DNA of 64,000 bases from Chlamydiia bacterium (GCA_030427725.1 JAUICV010000001.1:496001-560000); one strand, 5' to 3'; shown: positions 8,718 to 18,416, numbered from the stretch's first letter. Notes: a model not told the origin generated them from the sequence alone. Program-made: numbers and translations.

Positions 8718-9665
8718 ATAGCAATTTACAAAATGATCGACTTCTAGCTGGGTCTTTTTTGGAAAAGTGCTATTACAAATACCCATAGCTTTTGGGCACC
8801 TTGTAACAAAAGGGCACCCTTTGGGAGGCGAGATAGGACTGGGTATTTCACCATTCAAAAGCTCTGTTTCTTTCAATTTTTCAATTTCAGGATTTGGAGT
8901 GCAAATAGAAGAGAGTAGCGCTTTTGTATACGGATGTTTAGGGTTTTCAAAAAGATCTTTTGTTGGCGCTGTTTCAACAATTTTTCCAAGATACATCACA
9001 TAGACTCTATCACATAGGTATTTTACCATAGCGAGATCATGAGAAATAAAAAGGTATGTTAGGTTTTTCTTTTTTTTAAGGTCTTTCAAAAGATTAATAA
9101 TCTGAGCTTGGATTGAAACATCTAAAGCAGCAATTGGTTCATCACAAATAATGAAGCTTGGATTTAAGGCTAATGCTCGAGCTATCCCAATGCGTTGCCT
9201 TTGACCGCCACTAAACTCATGAGGGAATCTATTGAGGTGATGTTTTTCAAGTCCGACCAGATCAAGTAACTCAAAAACTCGTTCTAAAAGCTGTGCATTA
9301 GATAAGGATTTTTTATGGATAAGAAGAGGCTCTTTAATGATGTCTTCTGTAGTCATTCGAGGATTTAAGGAAGAATATGGATCTTGAAAGATCATTTGAA
9401 CATTCTTTCTAAACTCTAACAGCTTTTTTTCTGACAATGACGAAATGTCTTCTTGATTAAAAGATATGGTTCCAGAGGTTGGCTTAATTAGTTTTAGAAG
9501 AGTTTTTCCAATTGTAGACTTCCCACAACCTGACTCTCCAACAAGACCTACTATTTCATTTTCATAGATATCAAAACTTACGCCATCAACAGCTTTTAAA
9601 CTCTGCCCCTTATAATTGTAGTATTTCTTAAGCTCATTGACTTGCAAATATGGTTTAGGATTCAT
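8706..9665 (-). CDS. oppF: Oligopeptide ABC transporter ATP-binding protein OppF
   Basis: Second ATPase of the peptide importer. Walker A G-E-S-G-C-G-K-S-T lies near residue 44, the ABC signature F-S-G-G-Q-R-Q-R-I-G near 157 and Walker B F-I-I-C-D-E-P just after. The C-terminal oligopeptide-transporter extension contains the Cys-rich G-C-P-F-V-T-R-C-P cluster. Length 319 is typical. It is the last gene of oppABCDF and overlaps the oppD stop by 11 bases, which supports one polycistronic message. Confidence 0.93.
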   Translation of the reverse strand: MNPKPYLQVNELKKYYNYKGQSLKAVDGVSFDIYENEIVGLVGESGCGKSTIGKTLLKLIKPTSGTISFNQEDISSLSEKKLLEFRKNVQMIFQDPYSSLNPRMTTEDIIKEPLLIHKKSLSNAQLLERVFELLDLVGLEKHHLNRFPHEFSGGQRQRIGIARALALNPSFIICDEPIAALDVSIQAQIINLLKDLKKKKNLTYLFISHDLAMVKYLCDRVYVMYLGKIVETAPTKDLFENPKHPYTKALLSSICTPNPEIEKLKETELLNGEIPSPISPPKGCPFVTRCPKAMGICNSTFPKKTQLEVDHFVNCYLFN

Positions 9666-10659
9666 TTTTACCTCCTTCGTATATCTCAGGGTGATAAAGC
9701 CAACATCTTGCCTGAGTTTTTTCTGAAAGTTGATAAAAAGGAGGTTTTTTTAATGGACAGACTTTTAAAGCAGAAGGACATCTTTGAAAAAAACTACAAC
9801 CATCGATTTTTTGAGATAAATCGGGAGGTCTTCCCTCAATAGGACGAATTTCATTTTGCTCAAGCAGATCCACTCTAGGGATGGATTCTAAAAGTTTTTT
9901 TGTGTAAGGGTGCTTGGGGTTTTTAAATAGGTCATAGACGTTAGCGTTTTCAACAATTTCTCCGGCATACATGACTAAAACTCTTGTGCACAGATTAGCA
10001 ACAATACTCAAATCATGAGTGATAAAAACGATGCTATTTTTAGTTTGTTTTTGTAATGATTTTAAAAGGTCTAGTATTTGGGCTTGTATCGTGACATCAA
10101 GAGCTGTTGTTGGCTCATCGGCTATTAAAATCTTGGGACTTGGTGCTAAAGCCATGGCGATCATGACCCGCTGTCTTAATCCTCCAGATAATTCGTGGGG
10201 ATATTGAGAGAATCTCGATTTTGCATCAGGAATTCCTACAGAGGATAATAGCCTCAGAGCTTCAATCTTAGCGTGGGATCTTGAAGTATGTATTTTGTGT
10301 TGTAGAAGTGATTCTGTTATTTGATGGCCTATTTTCATTGTGGGATTTAAAGCTGTCATCGGATCTTGAAAGATCATACCAATTTCTTTTCCGCGAATTT
10401 TCTGAAGTCTTTGCTCTGATAGTTTTAATAAATTCTCACCTTCATATTCAATCAAACCATTAGTTAGCTTGGAACTCGGTCCTGAAAAAAGTTTAAGTAT
10501 CGATTTAACCATAACACTTTTACCTGAGCCAGACTCTCCAACTATTCCGATAATCTCTTCGGGGTAGATTTCAAAACTAACTCCTCTAATGGCATGTGTT
10601 ACTTTTTTTCTTTGATGAAACTCTACCATCAAATCACTAACTTTAAGAATGGGTTTCAT
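9655..10659 (-). CDS. oppD: Oligopeptide ABC transporter ATP-binding protein OppD
   Basis: First ATPase of the importer. Walker A G-E-S-G-S-G-K-S-V is near residue 42, the signature L-S-G-G-L-R-Q-R-V-M near 160 and Walker B I-L-I-A-D-E-P-T-T-A-L-D next to it. A C-terminal Opp extension has C-x(5)-C-P and C-P-L. Length 334 is typical. It overlaps oppC by four bases (ATGA) and oppF by 11. It pairs with OppF to power uptake through OppB/OppC. Confidence 0.93.
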   Translation of the reverse strand: MKPILKVSDLMVEFHQRKKVTHAIRGVSFEIYPEEIIGIVGESGSGKSVMVKSILKLFSGPSSKLTNGLIEYEGENLLKLSEQRLQKIRGKEIGMIFQDPMTALNPTMKIGHQITESLLQHKIHTSRSHAKIEALRLLSSVGIPDAKSRFSQYPHELSGGLRQRVMIAMALAPSPKILIADEPTTALDVTIQAQILDLLKSLQKQTKNSIVFITHDLSIVANLCTRVLVMYAGEIVENANVYDLFKNPKHPYTKKLLESIPRVDLLEQNEIRPIEGRPPDLSQKIDGCSFFQRCPSALKVCPLKKPPFYQLSEKTQARCWLYHPEIYEGGKNES

Positions 10660-11579
10660 GAGCGGAGCCTTGGGTCAAATGCATCTCTCAATCCATCTCC
10701 TAGAAGATTTAAAGCAAGCATTGTTATACTTATAAAACTTGCCGGGAAAAATAATCTCCAGGGATAGTACCGAAGCGCAGATAGTCCATCGCTTGCCATT
10801 GTGCCCCAGCTAGCAATGGGAGCTTGTACGCCAAGCCCTAAAAAACTTAGAAACGCTTCTGTAAAAATAGCAGTTGGTATCGTTAGGGTCATTGTTGTAA
10901 TTATTGAGCCCATAGTATTTGGGATAAGGTGTTTTGTTAAAACTCTAAATCTTGATGCTCCAATCGATAAAGCGGCTGTAGCAAAATCACTTTCTTTAAG
11001 CTGTAGGATTTGGGCTCGTACAATTCTTGCCATATTGATCCAACCAGTGATAGTCATGGCTATGATAATTGTTATAATACCGGGTCCCATAACGACCATT
11101 AGCAAGATAACAATTAGAAGATAAGGGAGAGAATATAATATATCTGCTGTACGCATCATAAACTCATCTGTTTTCCCTCCTGCATACCCTGAAAATGCTC
11201 CATAAAAGACTCCAATTAACATATCGATAACAGCAGATGTAATCCCAACAAATAAAGAGATTCTAGCTCCCCACCAAATCCTAGTAAAAAGATCTCTACC
11301 AAGTTCATCGGTTCCAAACCAAAATGTTTTTGAGGGGAGTTGGTTTTTTAAATGTAAGTGCGTTTCATAATAGGTGTAGGGACGAAGAAAAGGGCCTATA
11401 ACTGCCATAACAATTAGAAAAATCAAAAAATAAAGACCGAATAAAGCTAGTTTGTTTTCAGAAAGTCTATACCAAGCGTCTTTCCAATATGATACGCTTT
11501 CAACAGAGTCTTCTTTGATGGCCTTTTTTTTATCATCTAAGGGTTTGAGTAAATCAGGAGGGATGTTCATCTCGGCCAT
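10656..11579 (-). CDS. oppC: Oligopeptide ABC transporter permease OppC
   Basis: Inner-membrane permease of the DppC/OppC kind. The first membrane helix (L-A-L-F-G-L-Y-F-L-I-F) is followed by a periplasmic loop with F-G-T-D-E-L-G-R-D, the family signature. Five further helices follow, with an E-A-F-L-S-F-L-G-L-G EAA-type coupling section near the end. The frame is open to a TTG at 11609, but ATG 11579 is preferred because it matches family starts and cuts the overlap with oppB from 56 to 26 bases. ATG 11570 is also possible. Confidence 0.9.
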   Translation of the reverse strand: MAEMNIPPDLLKPLDDKKKAIKEDSVESVSYWKDAWYRLSENKLALFGLYFLIFLIVMAVIGPFLRPYTYYETHLHLKNQLPSKTFWFGTDELGRDLFTRIWWGARISLFVGITSAVIDMLIGVFYGAFSGYAGGKTDEFMMRTADILYSLPYLLIVILLMVVMGPGIITIIIAMTITGWINMARIVRAQILQLKESDFATAALSIGASRFRVLTKHLIPNTMGSIITTMTLTIPTAIFTEAFLSFLGLGVQAPIASWGTMASDGLSALRYYPWRLFFPASFISITMLALNLLGDGLRDAFDPRLRS

Positions 11580-12507
11580 TTTCGTAAACAAGTTTAATTC
11601 GTGGATCAAGAAAATAGTATATCAAATCAACAATAAATACACTTGTCATAAGAATTGTACTGTAAAACATGGTAACTCCCATAATCACGGTGTAGTCTCT
11701 GTTGGTGATGCTTGTAACAAACCAGCCCCCAAGGCCCGGTATTCCAAAGATTTTTTCCACAACAAAACTGCCAGTTAAAATAGCGCTGCAAAGAGGAGCT
11801 AAGTAGGTAATAACAGTTAGCATACTATTCTTAAGCACATGTTTAAAAAGAGTTTTTGTAGTCGATAAGCCCTTTGCTTTTGCTGTTAAAATGTAATCTT
11901 GCTCTAAAACTTCCACCATATTGGCTCGGGTAAGTCGTGCTATAAATGCTGTGGGAAGTGCAGCTAACGAAACAGCGGGCAAAATCGATTGCGCAAAGGA
12001 CCCCCACCTAGCTACTGGCAATATAGATAACTTCATTGCGAAGATATATTGCAGAAATGACGCTAAGATAAAGTTGGGGATTGAGATGCCTAAAACTGCA
12101 ATAACCATACAAACGTGGTCTTGCCACCTAGAGCGATAAAGAGCGGCTATACTTCCTAGCGAGATGCCAACGCTAAGAGATAAAAATAAGGCTTCAGCTC
12201 CAAGGGTTAGTGAAACAGGAAAACCTTCTTTAATTATTTCATTAACAGTTCTGCCTTCGTACTTAAATGAAGGACCTAGGTTCCATGTGATGATCTCTTT
12301 GAGATAATTTACATATTGTTCATACCAAGGTTTATCAAGGCCATAATGCTTATACATACTTTTTAAAATCTCTTCAGGAACGGCTTGCTCTTGAGCGAAT
12401 GGATCTCCTGGGATGATTTTAAGAAGTAAAAACGTGAGTGAGGCAACAAGAAACAGAGATAAGAAAAGGATGCCAATCTTCTTTCCGAAAAAGCGGATCA
12501 ATATCAT
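11554..12507 (-). CDS. oppB: Oligopeptide ABC transporter permease OppB
   Basis: Inner-membrane permease of the DppB/OppB kind, 317 residues with six predicted helices. It has the N-terminal F-F-G-K-K-I-G-I-L-F-L-S-L-F helix, the conserved I-I-P-G-D-P-F, the Y-G-L-D-K-P-W-Y-E-Q-Y motif, and the A-R-L-T-R-A-N-M and D-Y-I-L-T-A-K-A-K-G-L coupling region. It lies six bases after oppA and overlaps oppC. It forms the channel with OppC. Confidence 0.93.
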   Translation of the reverse strand: MILIRFFGKKIGILFLSLFLVASLTFLLLKIIPGDPFAQEQAVPEEILKSMYKHYGLDKPWYEQYVNYLKEIITWNLGPSFKYEGRTVNEIIKEGFPVSLTLGAEALFLSLSVGISLGSIAALYRSRWQDHVCMVIAVLGISIPNFILASFLQYIFAMKLSILPVARWGSFAQSILPAVSLAALPTAFIARLTRANMVEVLEQDYILTAKAKGLSTTKTLFKHVLKNSMLTVITYLAPLCSAILTGSFVVEKIFGIPGLGGWFVTSITNRDYTVIMGVTMFYSTILMTSVFIVDLIYYFLDPRIKLVYENGRDEHPS

Positions 12508-12513
12508 AACTTT

Positions 12514-14127
12514 TTAAGACCTTTTTTTCTCATCTATATATGCCCATTTGAAATCAATCGAACCAGAATGAGGAAGCGCTAAATTTTTAAGATGAGATTT
12601 CTTCAAATAGTTGTTTTTGTAGAAGTATATGGGAGCAATAGGCATATCATCTAGAAAAATCTTTTCAGCGGCATCTAACGCCTTAAGCCTCTCGTTAGTG
12701 TCGGTGAGATACAAAGCTTTATGGTAATAATCTGTGTACGAGTTATTTTTCCAGTTTGAGAAATTAAAACCTATATTTTGATAAGCAAACTGCTCTATAA
12801 AATATTTCGGGTCTGATATTGAAGAACCAAATCCCATTCTTGCTATATCAAATTTTTTGTGAGCTAGTTCGTCTAAATAGACTTTCCATTCTGTGTTTCT
12901 TAAGCGCGTTTTTATGCCCAAGGACTTATTCCATTGTTGCTGGATTGCTTGTGCAATTTTAAAGTGAAGGTTTGGCTCTGTATTAAAGCTTATCTCAAGT
13001 GTTGGGAATTGTTCGCGAGTGATATCTAGCTCTTTTAGACCTTTTTCAAAATATTGTCTTGCTTTTGCGATGTCACTATCGATAAAGAAATTTTTGTTAA
13101 GGCTATCAATTGTTTTTGGAACAAGAGAGGTAGCAAGTCCATGATTTATTTGTAGAACATGATCTACAAGATTTTTTCTATTAATAGAAAGAGCTAAAGA
13201 TTTTCTGATGTTGGCGTTGTTTAAAGGGAATTTTTCGGTGTTAAAAATATAAAAATATATTCCTGAAATATCGTAAGAGTAAAAATCATCTCTGTCTTTA
13301 ATCGATTTAACTGCATCAGATGGCAATGAAGAAAGAGGGCTTCCACAGTAGTCTATCTCATTTTGCTCATACATAGAAAGTTCTGTAGATTGATCCAAGA
13401 CAAATGATAGTTTGATATTTTCTAATTTGACGACACTCTCATCCCAGTAAGTTGAATTTTTTTTAAAAATGATATGCTGATTTGTCTTCCACTGTTCAAT
13501 TAAAAAAGGACCATTTGAGATATAAGGAACTGATTTACTTTCGATATAATTAAGATTGTTGGCAGCGATTTTTTCAGGAAATGGATAGAAGACATATCCT
13601 GAGACAAGTTCTAAAAAATTTTCCATGGGATATTCAAGTTCAACAACCAGAGTTGAATCATCTAGTGCACTAACACCAACTTTATCTAATCCCACAACGC
13701 CATTTTTGGCATTTCTTGCATTTTTAATTGGATAAAAAACATATGCATTTGCGGAGGGGAATTCTGGATCTAGCCTACTTTTCCAGGTAGATTCAAAATC
13801 ATGAGCTGTAAGTTTTTCTCCATTAGACCAGGTGGTATTTCTGAGCTTAAACGTGTAGGTTTTTTTATCTTCAGATAGCGTGTAGCTTTTAGCTATCGAT
13901 AGCTTAATGTTATTTTCTGGATCGATTCTGGTAAGACCGTCAAAACAAATCTTTATGATAAATGCAGAAACATTATCTAATGCTTTTCTTATGTCTAATG
14001 TTGGTGGTTCACTAAGAGTGTTAATTCTAAGCGTTTTCTCAGGTCTTTTTTTACTTGTACAAGCAAATGTAAAACAGAGAAAAACAAGGATAAGTTTGCT
14101 TAATAAATATTTCGATTTTTTCCTCAT
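12514..14127 (-). CDS. oppA: Oligopeptide-binding lipoprotein OppA
   Basis: Solute-binding lipoprotein (SBP family 5) that captures peptides for OppBCDF. The lipobox is F-T-F-A-C near residue 23, with K-L-I-L-V-F-L-C as signal core. Conserved features are S-E-P-P-T-L-D-I-R, the F-D-G-L-T-R segment, Y-T-F-K-L-R-N-T-T-W-S-N-G and D-F-E-S-T-W-K-S-R. Length 537 is typical. It is first in the operon, so the promoter should lie between it and the divergent gene at 14335. In chlamydiae such systems import host peptides and possibly recycled peptidoglycan peptides; which applies here is not visible. Confidence 0.93.
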   Translation of the reverse strand: MRKKSKYLLSKLILVFLCFTFACTSKKRPEKTLRINTLSEPPTLDIRKALDNVSAFIIKICFDGLTRIDPENNIKLSIAKSYTLSEDKKTYTFKLRNTTWSNGEKLTAHDFESTWKSRLDPEFPSANAYVFYPIKNARNAKNGVVGLDKVGVSALDDSTLVVELEYPMENFLELVSGYVFYPFPEKIAANNLNYIESKSVPYISNGPFLIEQWKTNQHIIFKKNSTYWDESVVKLENIKLSFVLDQSTELSMYEQNEIDYCGSPLSSLPSDAVKSIKDRDDFYSYDISGIYFYIFNTEKFPLNNANIRKSLALSINRKNLVDHVLQINHGLATSLVPKTIDSLNKNFFIDSDIAKARQYFEKGLKELDITREQFPTLEISFNTEPNLHFKIAQAIQQQWNKSLGIKTRLRNTEWKVYLDELAHKKFDIARMGFGSSISDPKYFIEQFAYQNIGFNFSNWKNNSYTDYYHKALYLTDTNERLKALDAAEKIFLDDMPIAPIYFYKNNYLKKSHLKNLALPHSGSIDFKWAYIDEKKRS

Positions 14128-14334
14128 CGTAAACCTTATCTGTCTGCTTATTAGTAGCTTTCGATCTATCTTTTCAGATTGAAAATTACAGTTTTAAGGA
14201 TAATTTTTTTTTTGACAACGTAAATCCAAAACTAGCAATTTTTTCTAAAATTGGTAGTTATAGTTAAATATTTATTTACCAATATTAAAGATTTATTTAA
14301 GATTTTCATTTTTTTTGATAGAAGAGGTGAGGGG
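14128..14334. promoter_or_regulatory. Divergent control region with T10 tract, TTGACA and dyad
   Basis: This gap separates divergent oppA and the Cys-motif gene pair. A run of ten T (14204-14213) runs into a perfect -35 hexamer TTGACA (14212-14217). About 15-17 bases on there is only a weak -10 (TAGCAA region). An imperfect 12-bp inverted repeat, ACTAGCAATTTT (14231-14242) and AAAATTGGTAGT (14247-14258), overlaps the expected -10. A regulator could bind here, or the hairpin could act in the leader. All of this is inference from sequence. Confidence 0.4.
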
Positions 14335-16068
14335 ATGTCAAGTGTAGAGCTACGTCGATATACTTCAGTAGAAGACACTATTTTAAACTTACAAGCTATA
14401 GATGATCCGAGCGATGGTATTAATATTGACGATACAAGGTTAAGACAAACCAGCAGAGGACATTCTATTTTAGGATCTTGTGGTCACTGGAAATTCTGTT
14501 CAAGAACTAAATGTTGTAATCGCACAGTCGTTGTTGTTCAGGCGAATGCTACATCTACTGCAAGCACAGGTGCTGATGTTTCATTTCAGACGAGACGTGT
14601 AAGAACTGAAAGATCAACGACAGATGGGGTAGCTAGGGCTAAAGAAATCAATAAACTTTACTTTAAGTATCTTACGATAACGTATAAGAAAGATCTTTCA
14701 TATTTGTTTAATGTTGTCTTAACCCAGATTCAAGATCCAGATAAAAGTTTTTGGAGAAATTGGATTGCAAGTCCTGGTGAATGCGAAGAGTTTATCACTG
14801 AAGACCAAGAAAAGGAATTAAGCATAAGACTACAAACTGCAAAGCTCTTATATGACAAGCTCAGAGCAAAACTTTATCAAGACTCTTTAGTGGAGGCTAT
14901 TAGCCCAGCTCAAGTTAAAAGTTCGTCTCATAGAATTTTAAGCGTAGGTGATGCTATCGATAGCATTGACCAAATGACGATGGGAACTCCTGTAGTAGAA
15001 GATTCTAGGAGGATTTCAAAAAGTGTGCAAGCTGACAGAATGCTAGGAGATCTGAGTCATTCACAGCATTATGGTTCAGATATGCAAAGTATGGTGGAAT
15101 TTGATCCGACAGCAGCAGTAGTAGAAGAATTTGACCAAGAAGAGGATCAATTAGATAAAAGTTCTGAGCATAGAGAGCGACGTTTTCTAAGAAGAACTCG
15201 TTCTTTAAACAGCTTGCAAAATGTGACACTTCCTGAAGAGGATCAGAGATTTGTAGGTGAATCATTTTACGATAAACATAGTACGAGGGGCCGCAATGCG
15301 ACTGCAAATGCTGAATGTTTTGATCTAGATGAAGATATATCGGATGAAGAGGATGATGCTTGGATTCCAGAGTATGACTATTCATCAAAAAAAGGTGCCA
15401 AGGCTTCTGATCGTTCTAAATGGACGGTTTCTTATTTTGATTCTCCGTATTCTTCTTCAGTTTTGTCTTATCAACAAAGACAACTATCTCGACAAGCTGA
15501 AATAGATGATGAGAGACAATCACAAGCAAGTTTAGAAGAACAGGCCAAGAAAGAAAGGATAGCTAGTGAGAGAGAAGCCATTATTGAAAGTCTTCAATTA
15601 AAGGTGTCTATTCGAGATAGGTTAATTCAGCCTTTCAATATTGATGTTTTGGTTAAAGACATTAAAACGATGATTTCTTGTGATGATTCTGTTGCAGAAG
15701 AGCTTGCAAAACAAATTAGGCGAAAGCTTATTGAAGAAAGATTAGGAGATGAAAACCAGATTGTTACAGATACGGTTACCCCACAAGAAATATTTGATAT
15801 GGTAGCTAAAGTTCTTTCTGACAGACCTGCTTTACAAACATCTGTTGATTTGAGCGAAGATGAACTGCTTAATCGATGTATTCAAAGCAACCAACATCTT
15901 GGTGAAAAACTTAACAATATAAGAAAAGTAGATGATTTAGATCCTTCAGAGTTTTTAGCTTTGATGAATGCTTATGATGAAGCTTCAAGAGATAGGTCAA
16001 GGGAAAGACAAAGAAGAACCTCATCAACGAGAAGAGGTAGATTTTCTCTAACAAATATATTTTCATAA
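14335..16068 (+). CDS. Cys-motif tandem protein A (unknown, effector candidate)
   Basis: Unrecognised 577-residue hydrophilic protein. ATG 14335 is chosen because GAGGTGAGGGG lies directly upstream; the frame is open further 5'. Near residues 49-66 is C-G-H-W-K-F-C-x5-C-C-N-R-T-V-V-V-V, closely matched in the next gene. The middle (about 200-400) is acidic and Ser/Arg/Glu-rich, likely disordered. From about residue 433 a helical segment (F-N-I-D-V-L-V-K-D-I ... A-E-E-L-A-K-Q-I-R) also matches the neighbour. No membrane span, signal peptide or known domain is seen. The C-terminus is Arg/Ser-rich. A type III-secreted or inclusion-associated role is possible but unproven. Confidence 0.75.
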   Translation: MSSVELRRYTSVEDTILNLQAIDDPSDGINIDDTRLRQTSRGHSILGSCGHWKFCSRTKCCNRTVVVVQANATSTASTGADVSFQTRRVRTERSTTDGVARAKEINKLYFKYLTITYKKDLSYLFNVVLTQIQDPDKSFWRNWIASPGECEEFITEDQEKELSIRLQTAKLLYDKLRAKLYQDSLVEAISPAQVKSSSHRILSVGDAIDSIDQMTMGTPVVEDSRRISKSVQADRMLGDLSHSQHYGSDMQSMVEFDPTAAVVEEFDQEEDQLDKSSEHRERRFLRRTRSLNSLQNVTLPEEDQRFVGESFYDKHSTRGRNATANAECFDLDEDISDEEDDAWIPEYDYSSKKGAKASDRSKWTVSYFDSPYSSSVLSYQQRQLSRQAEIDDERQSQASLEEQAKKERIASEREAIIESLQLKVSIRDRLIQPFNIDVLVKDIKTMISCDDSVAEELAKQIRRKLIEERLGDENQIVTDTVTPQEIFDMVAKVLSDRPALQTSVDLSEDELLNRCIQSNQHLGEKLNNIRKVDDLDPSEFLALMNAYDEASRDRSRERQRRTSSTRRGRFSLTNIFS

Positions 16069-16080
16069 TAGGAGGTATTT

Positions 16081-17256
16081 ATGACAGATCCAGCAACTGT
16101 TTCGTGTTTAACAGCTTGCTTTGCAAGTCTTTTTTGTAAAGGAGGTTCAGATGAAGATGCTGAGGGGGGGGATGTAACTCTTCCAAGTGTCCAAGCGCAA
16201 AATTCATGTAACAAATGGCTTTGTTGTTTTGGAACAAATTGCTGTAATTCAACGACCACTGTCGTAAGCGGAAGGCATTTTGGTGATGAGCACGTAGGAT
16301 TGCATAGAAATAAAACAATAAATCCTCTTTCTAGAAATCATGTAGCACAACTTGTTTTACAAGCAACACTTGATGAAGATGAAGACGTTGATGATACAAG
16401 CGCAGAGCAAACTGCACGAGAGATCAATCAAGCTGTAATGCAAAAATTTATAAAGGCTAAAGGTCTTCCTAAAGTTTGTGTTGTTGCGGCGGTTAGATCA
16501 TTAGCTGAGCAAGACATAGCTCGCAATGCTAAATTACAAGATTGGGATGAAAGTGCTACTGTGAGTTTAACTCAAAATGATATTGTTCAAATGAATGCAG
16601 TAACGGCCTCGGAGAAGCTTTATTTTAATGTTGCAAGACAAACTTTGCAAAGACTTCATGCCTCACAAGCTCTAGACGCTAAAAAAGCTCAAAGAGCTGA
16701 AGCTACTACATTAACTCAATTAGGAGAAAGGCACAGAATGACCTTTTTTAAAAAAACTAGAGTGATAACTACAGAAGGCGATGCGTACAAGTTTAATCAT
16801 GTGGCTTTGGCTAAAGATATTTTGGATCTTTTTGAGATTACAAGAGAAAATGCTGTAGAGTTAGCAAAAGAGATTAAAAGGCCGTTTAAAGGTAAAAAGG
16901 TAACAAAACAAGAAATCTGGGATGCTCTCCTTGATCAAGCATTTATAAAAGAGTTAACGCTGAAAAAGAGTCCTATTTGTCATGATTCAAGGCTCGTAGC
17001 ATTATCTGAAATAGCAAAAACAGTTAATACAGTAGCTGAAATGACTTTAGATCAGTATCTACAATTTAGATCTCCAGCTTTACCTAGCGCATTGGCTTCA
17101 AAGGCTTCTAGTGTAAACTCTTTAGAAGGTCAACGTTCTTCACCAGGATCAAGTAACTCAAGTAGAGGGGATCATTTAGCACCAGCAGTACCACAAGCTG
17201 AAAGAAGGAGGGGAGTGGCATTAGACGATAGTAAATTCCAAGTTGCTACTGTTTAA
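16081..17256 (+). CDS. Cys-motif tandem protein B (paralogue, G8 tract)
   Basis: Unrecognised 391-residue protein, paralogous to its upstream neighbour and 12 bases from it, with AGGAGG-type ribosome site. It has a Cys-rich N-terminus (several Cys before residue 25), then C-N-K-W-L-C-C-x3-N-C-C-N-S-T-T-T-V-V near residues 43-60, the shared motif. From about residue 237 F-N-H-V-A-L-A-K-D-I ... A-V-E-L-A-K-E-I-K-R aligns with the neighbour's C-terminal helical domain. The C-terminal 50 residues are Ser/Pro/Arg-rich. Eight consecutive G (16164-16171) encode E-G-G at codons 28-30, so slippage there would switch the gene off. Function unknown. Confidence 0.75.
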   Translation: MTDPATVSCLTACFASLFCKGGSDEDAEGGDVTLPSVQAQNSCNKWLCCFGTNCCNSTTTVVSGRHFGDEHVGLHRNKTINPLSRNHVAQLVLQATLDEDEDVDDTSAEQTAREINQAVMQKFIKAKGLPKVCVVAAVRSLAEQDIARNAKLQDWDESATVSLTQNDIVQMNAVTASEKLYFNVARQTLQRLHASQALDAKKAQRAEATTLTQLGERHRMTFFKKTRVITTEGDAYKFNHVALAKDILDLFEITRENAVELAKEIKRPFKGKKVTKQEIWDALLDQAFIKELTLKKSPICHDSRLVALSEIAKTVNTVAEMTLDQYLQFRSPALPSALASKASSVNSLEGQRSSPGSSNSSRGDHLAPAVPQAERRRGVALDDSKFQVATV

Positions 17257-17336
17257 ATAAGAGCAATATCTCCTTTTAGAAAAGGTTATTATCCATTAGG
17301 ATGAGAAGATAAGATATCTTAAGCTGGGAAAGGTTT

Positions 17337-18389
17337 ATGTCAATCAATGAAATAGAGATGCTTCTTGGAAAGGATGCTGAAAAGCTTTTATCATATAAAG
17401 CTAAGGTTTCAAGTGAAGGTTTACATCTTCCTGGAAAAGATTGGATTGATCGAATTTTTTTAGGTTCCGATAGAAATGCAAGAGTTTTATCTTCTCTGCA
17501 GTCCATTGTAAGTCACGGAAGGTTAGCGGATACAGGTTATTTATCTATTCTTCCCGTTGATCAAGGAATCGAGCATTCAGCTGGTGCTTCTTTTGCTCCT
17601 AATCCTAGTTATTTTGATCCAGAAAATATAATAAAACTTGCGATTGAAGGTGGTTGTAATGCTGTTGCTACGACCCTTGGAGTTTTAGGTTCAGTTTCCA
17701 GAAAATATGCCCATAAAATTCCTATGATTATGAAGATTAATCATAATGAGCTGTTGAGCTACCCCAACAAATATGATCAAATTCTTTTTGCTTCAGTTGA
17801 GCAGGCTTATGAAATGGGGTGCAAAGCGGTTGGAGCCACGATCTATTTTGGATCTGATGAGTCTACAAGACAAATTCAAGAAGTTTCAAGAGCATTTGAA
17901 ATAGCCCATGATCTTGGCATGGCGACCATCTTATGGTGTTACCTTAGAAATCCTGATTTTAAGACAAAAACACTTGATTATCATTCTTCAGCCGATTTAA
18001 CAGGTCAAGCTAATCATTTAGGGGTTACGATTCAAGCTGATATCATCAAACAAAAGCTCCCAACATGCAATGGAGGCTTTAAGGATCTAAAATTTGGTAA
18101 ACAAACTGACGCTATGTATAGCGAACTCTCCTCGGATCATCCAATTGACCTAACAAGATACCAAGTGCTAAATTGTTACATGGGAAGAATGGGTCTTATT
18201 AATTCTGGTGGACCCTCTGGTAAAAACGATTTAGCAGATGCTGTATCAACTGCTGTAATAAATAAAAGAGCTGGTGGTATGGGGCTTATTTCGGGAAGAA
18301 AAGCTTTTCAAAAGCCAATGCATGAAGGGATAAAACTTCTAAATGCTATCCAAGATGTTTACCTATCAGAGGCTGTAACTATAGCCTAA
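17337..18389 (+). CDS. DhnA-type class I fructose-bisphosphate aldolase
   Basis: Glycolytic/gluconeogenic aldolase of the DhnA (archaeal class I, FbaB) family, splitting fructose 1,6-bisphosphate through a Schiff-base Lys. The conserved [10 protein letters not shown] near residue 70 is the family hallmark. Further on come [14 protein letters not shown] and a C-terminal phosphate-binding S-G-G-P-S-G-K and [10 protein letters not shown]. Length 350 is normal. Chlamydiota use this type as their aldolase. Ends just before a bidirectional terminator at 18417-18450. Confidence 0.9.
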   Translation: MSINEIEMLLGKDAEKLLSYKAKVSSEGLHLPGKDWIDRIFLGSDRNARVLSSLQSIVSHGRLADTGYLSILPVDQGIEHSAGASFAPNPSYFDPENIIKLAIEGGCNAVATTLGVLGSVSRKYAHKIPMIMKINHNELLSYPNKYDQILFASVEQAYEMGCKAVGATIYFGSDESTRQIQEVSRAFEIAHDLGMATILWCYLRNPDFKTKTLDYHSSADLTGQANHLGVTIQADIIKQKLPTCNGGFKDLKFGKQTDAMYSELSSDHPIDLTRYQVLNCYMGRMGLINSGGPSGKNDLADAVSTAVINKRAGGMGLISGRKAFQKPMHEGIKLLNAIQDVYLSEAVTIA

Positions 18390-18416
18390 TTCTGATAAAG
18401 AGCCACAAGCTAAAAA

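Noticed and set aside
11579..11609. Longer OppC from TTG 11609
   Set aside because: It would overlap oppB by 56 bases, begins with an unconserved stretch, and lacks a ribosome site; ATG 11579 is more likely.
15005..15388. Long minus-strand frame inside the first Cys-motif gene
   Set aside because: It lies wholly within a better-supported gene, with no ribosome site; treated as a shadow. Other antisense frames were rejected for the same reason.
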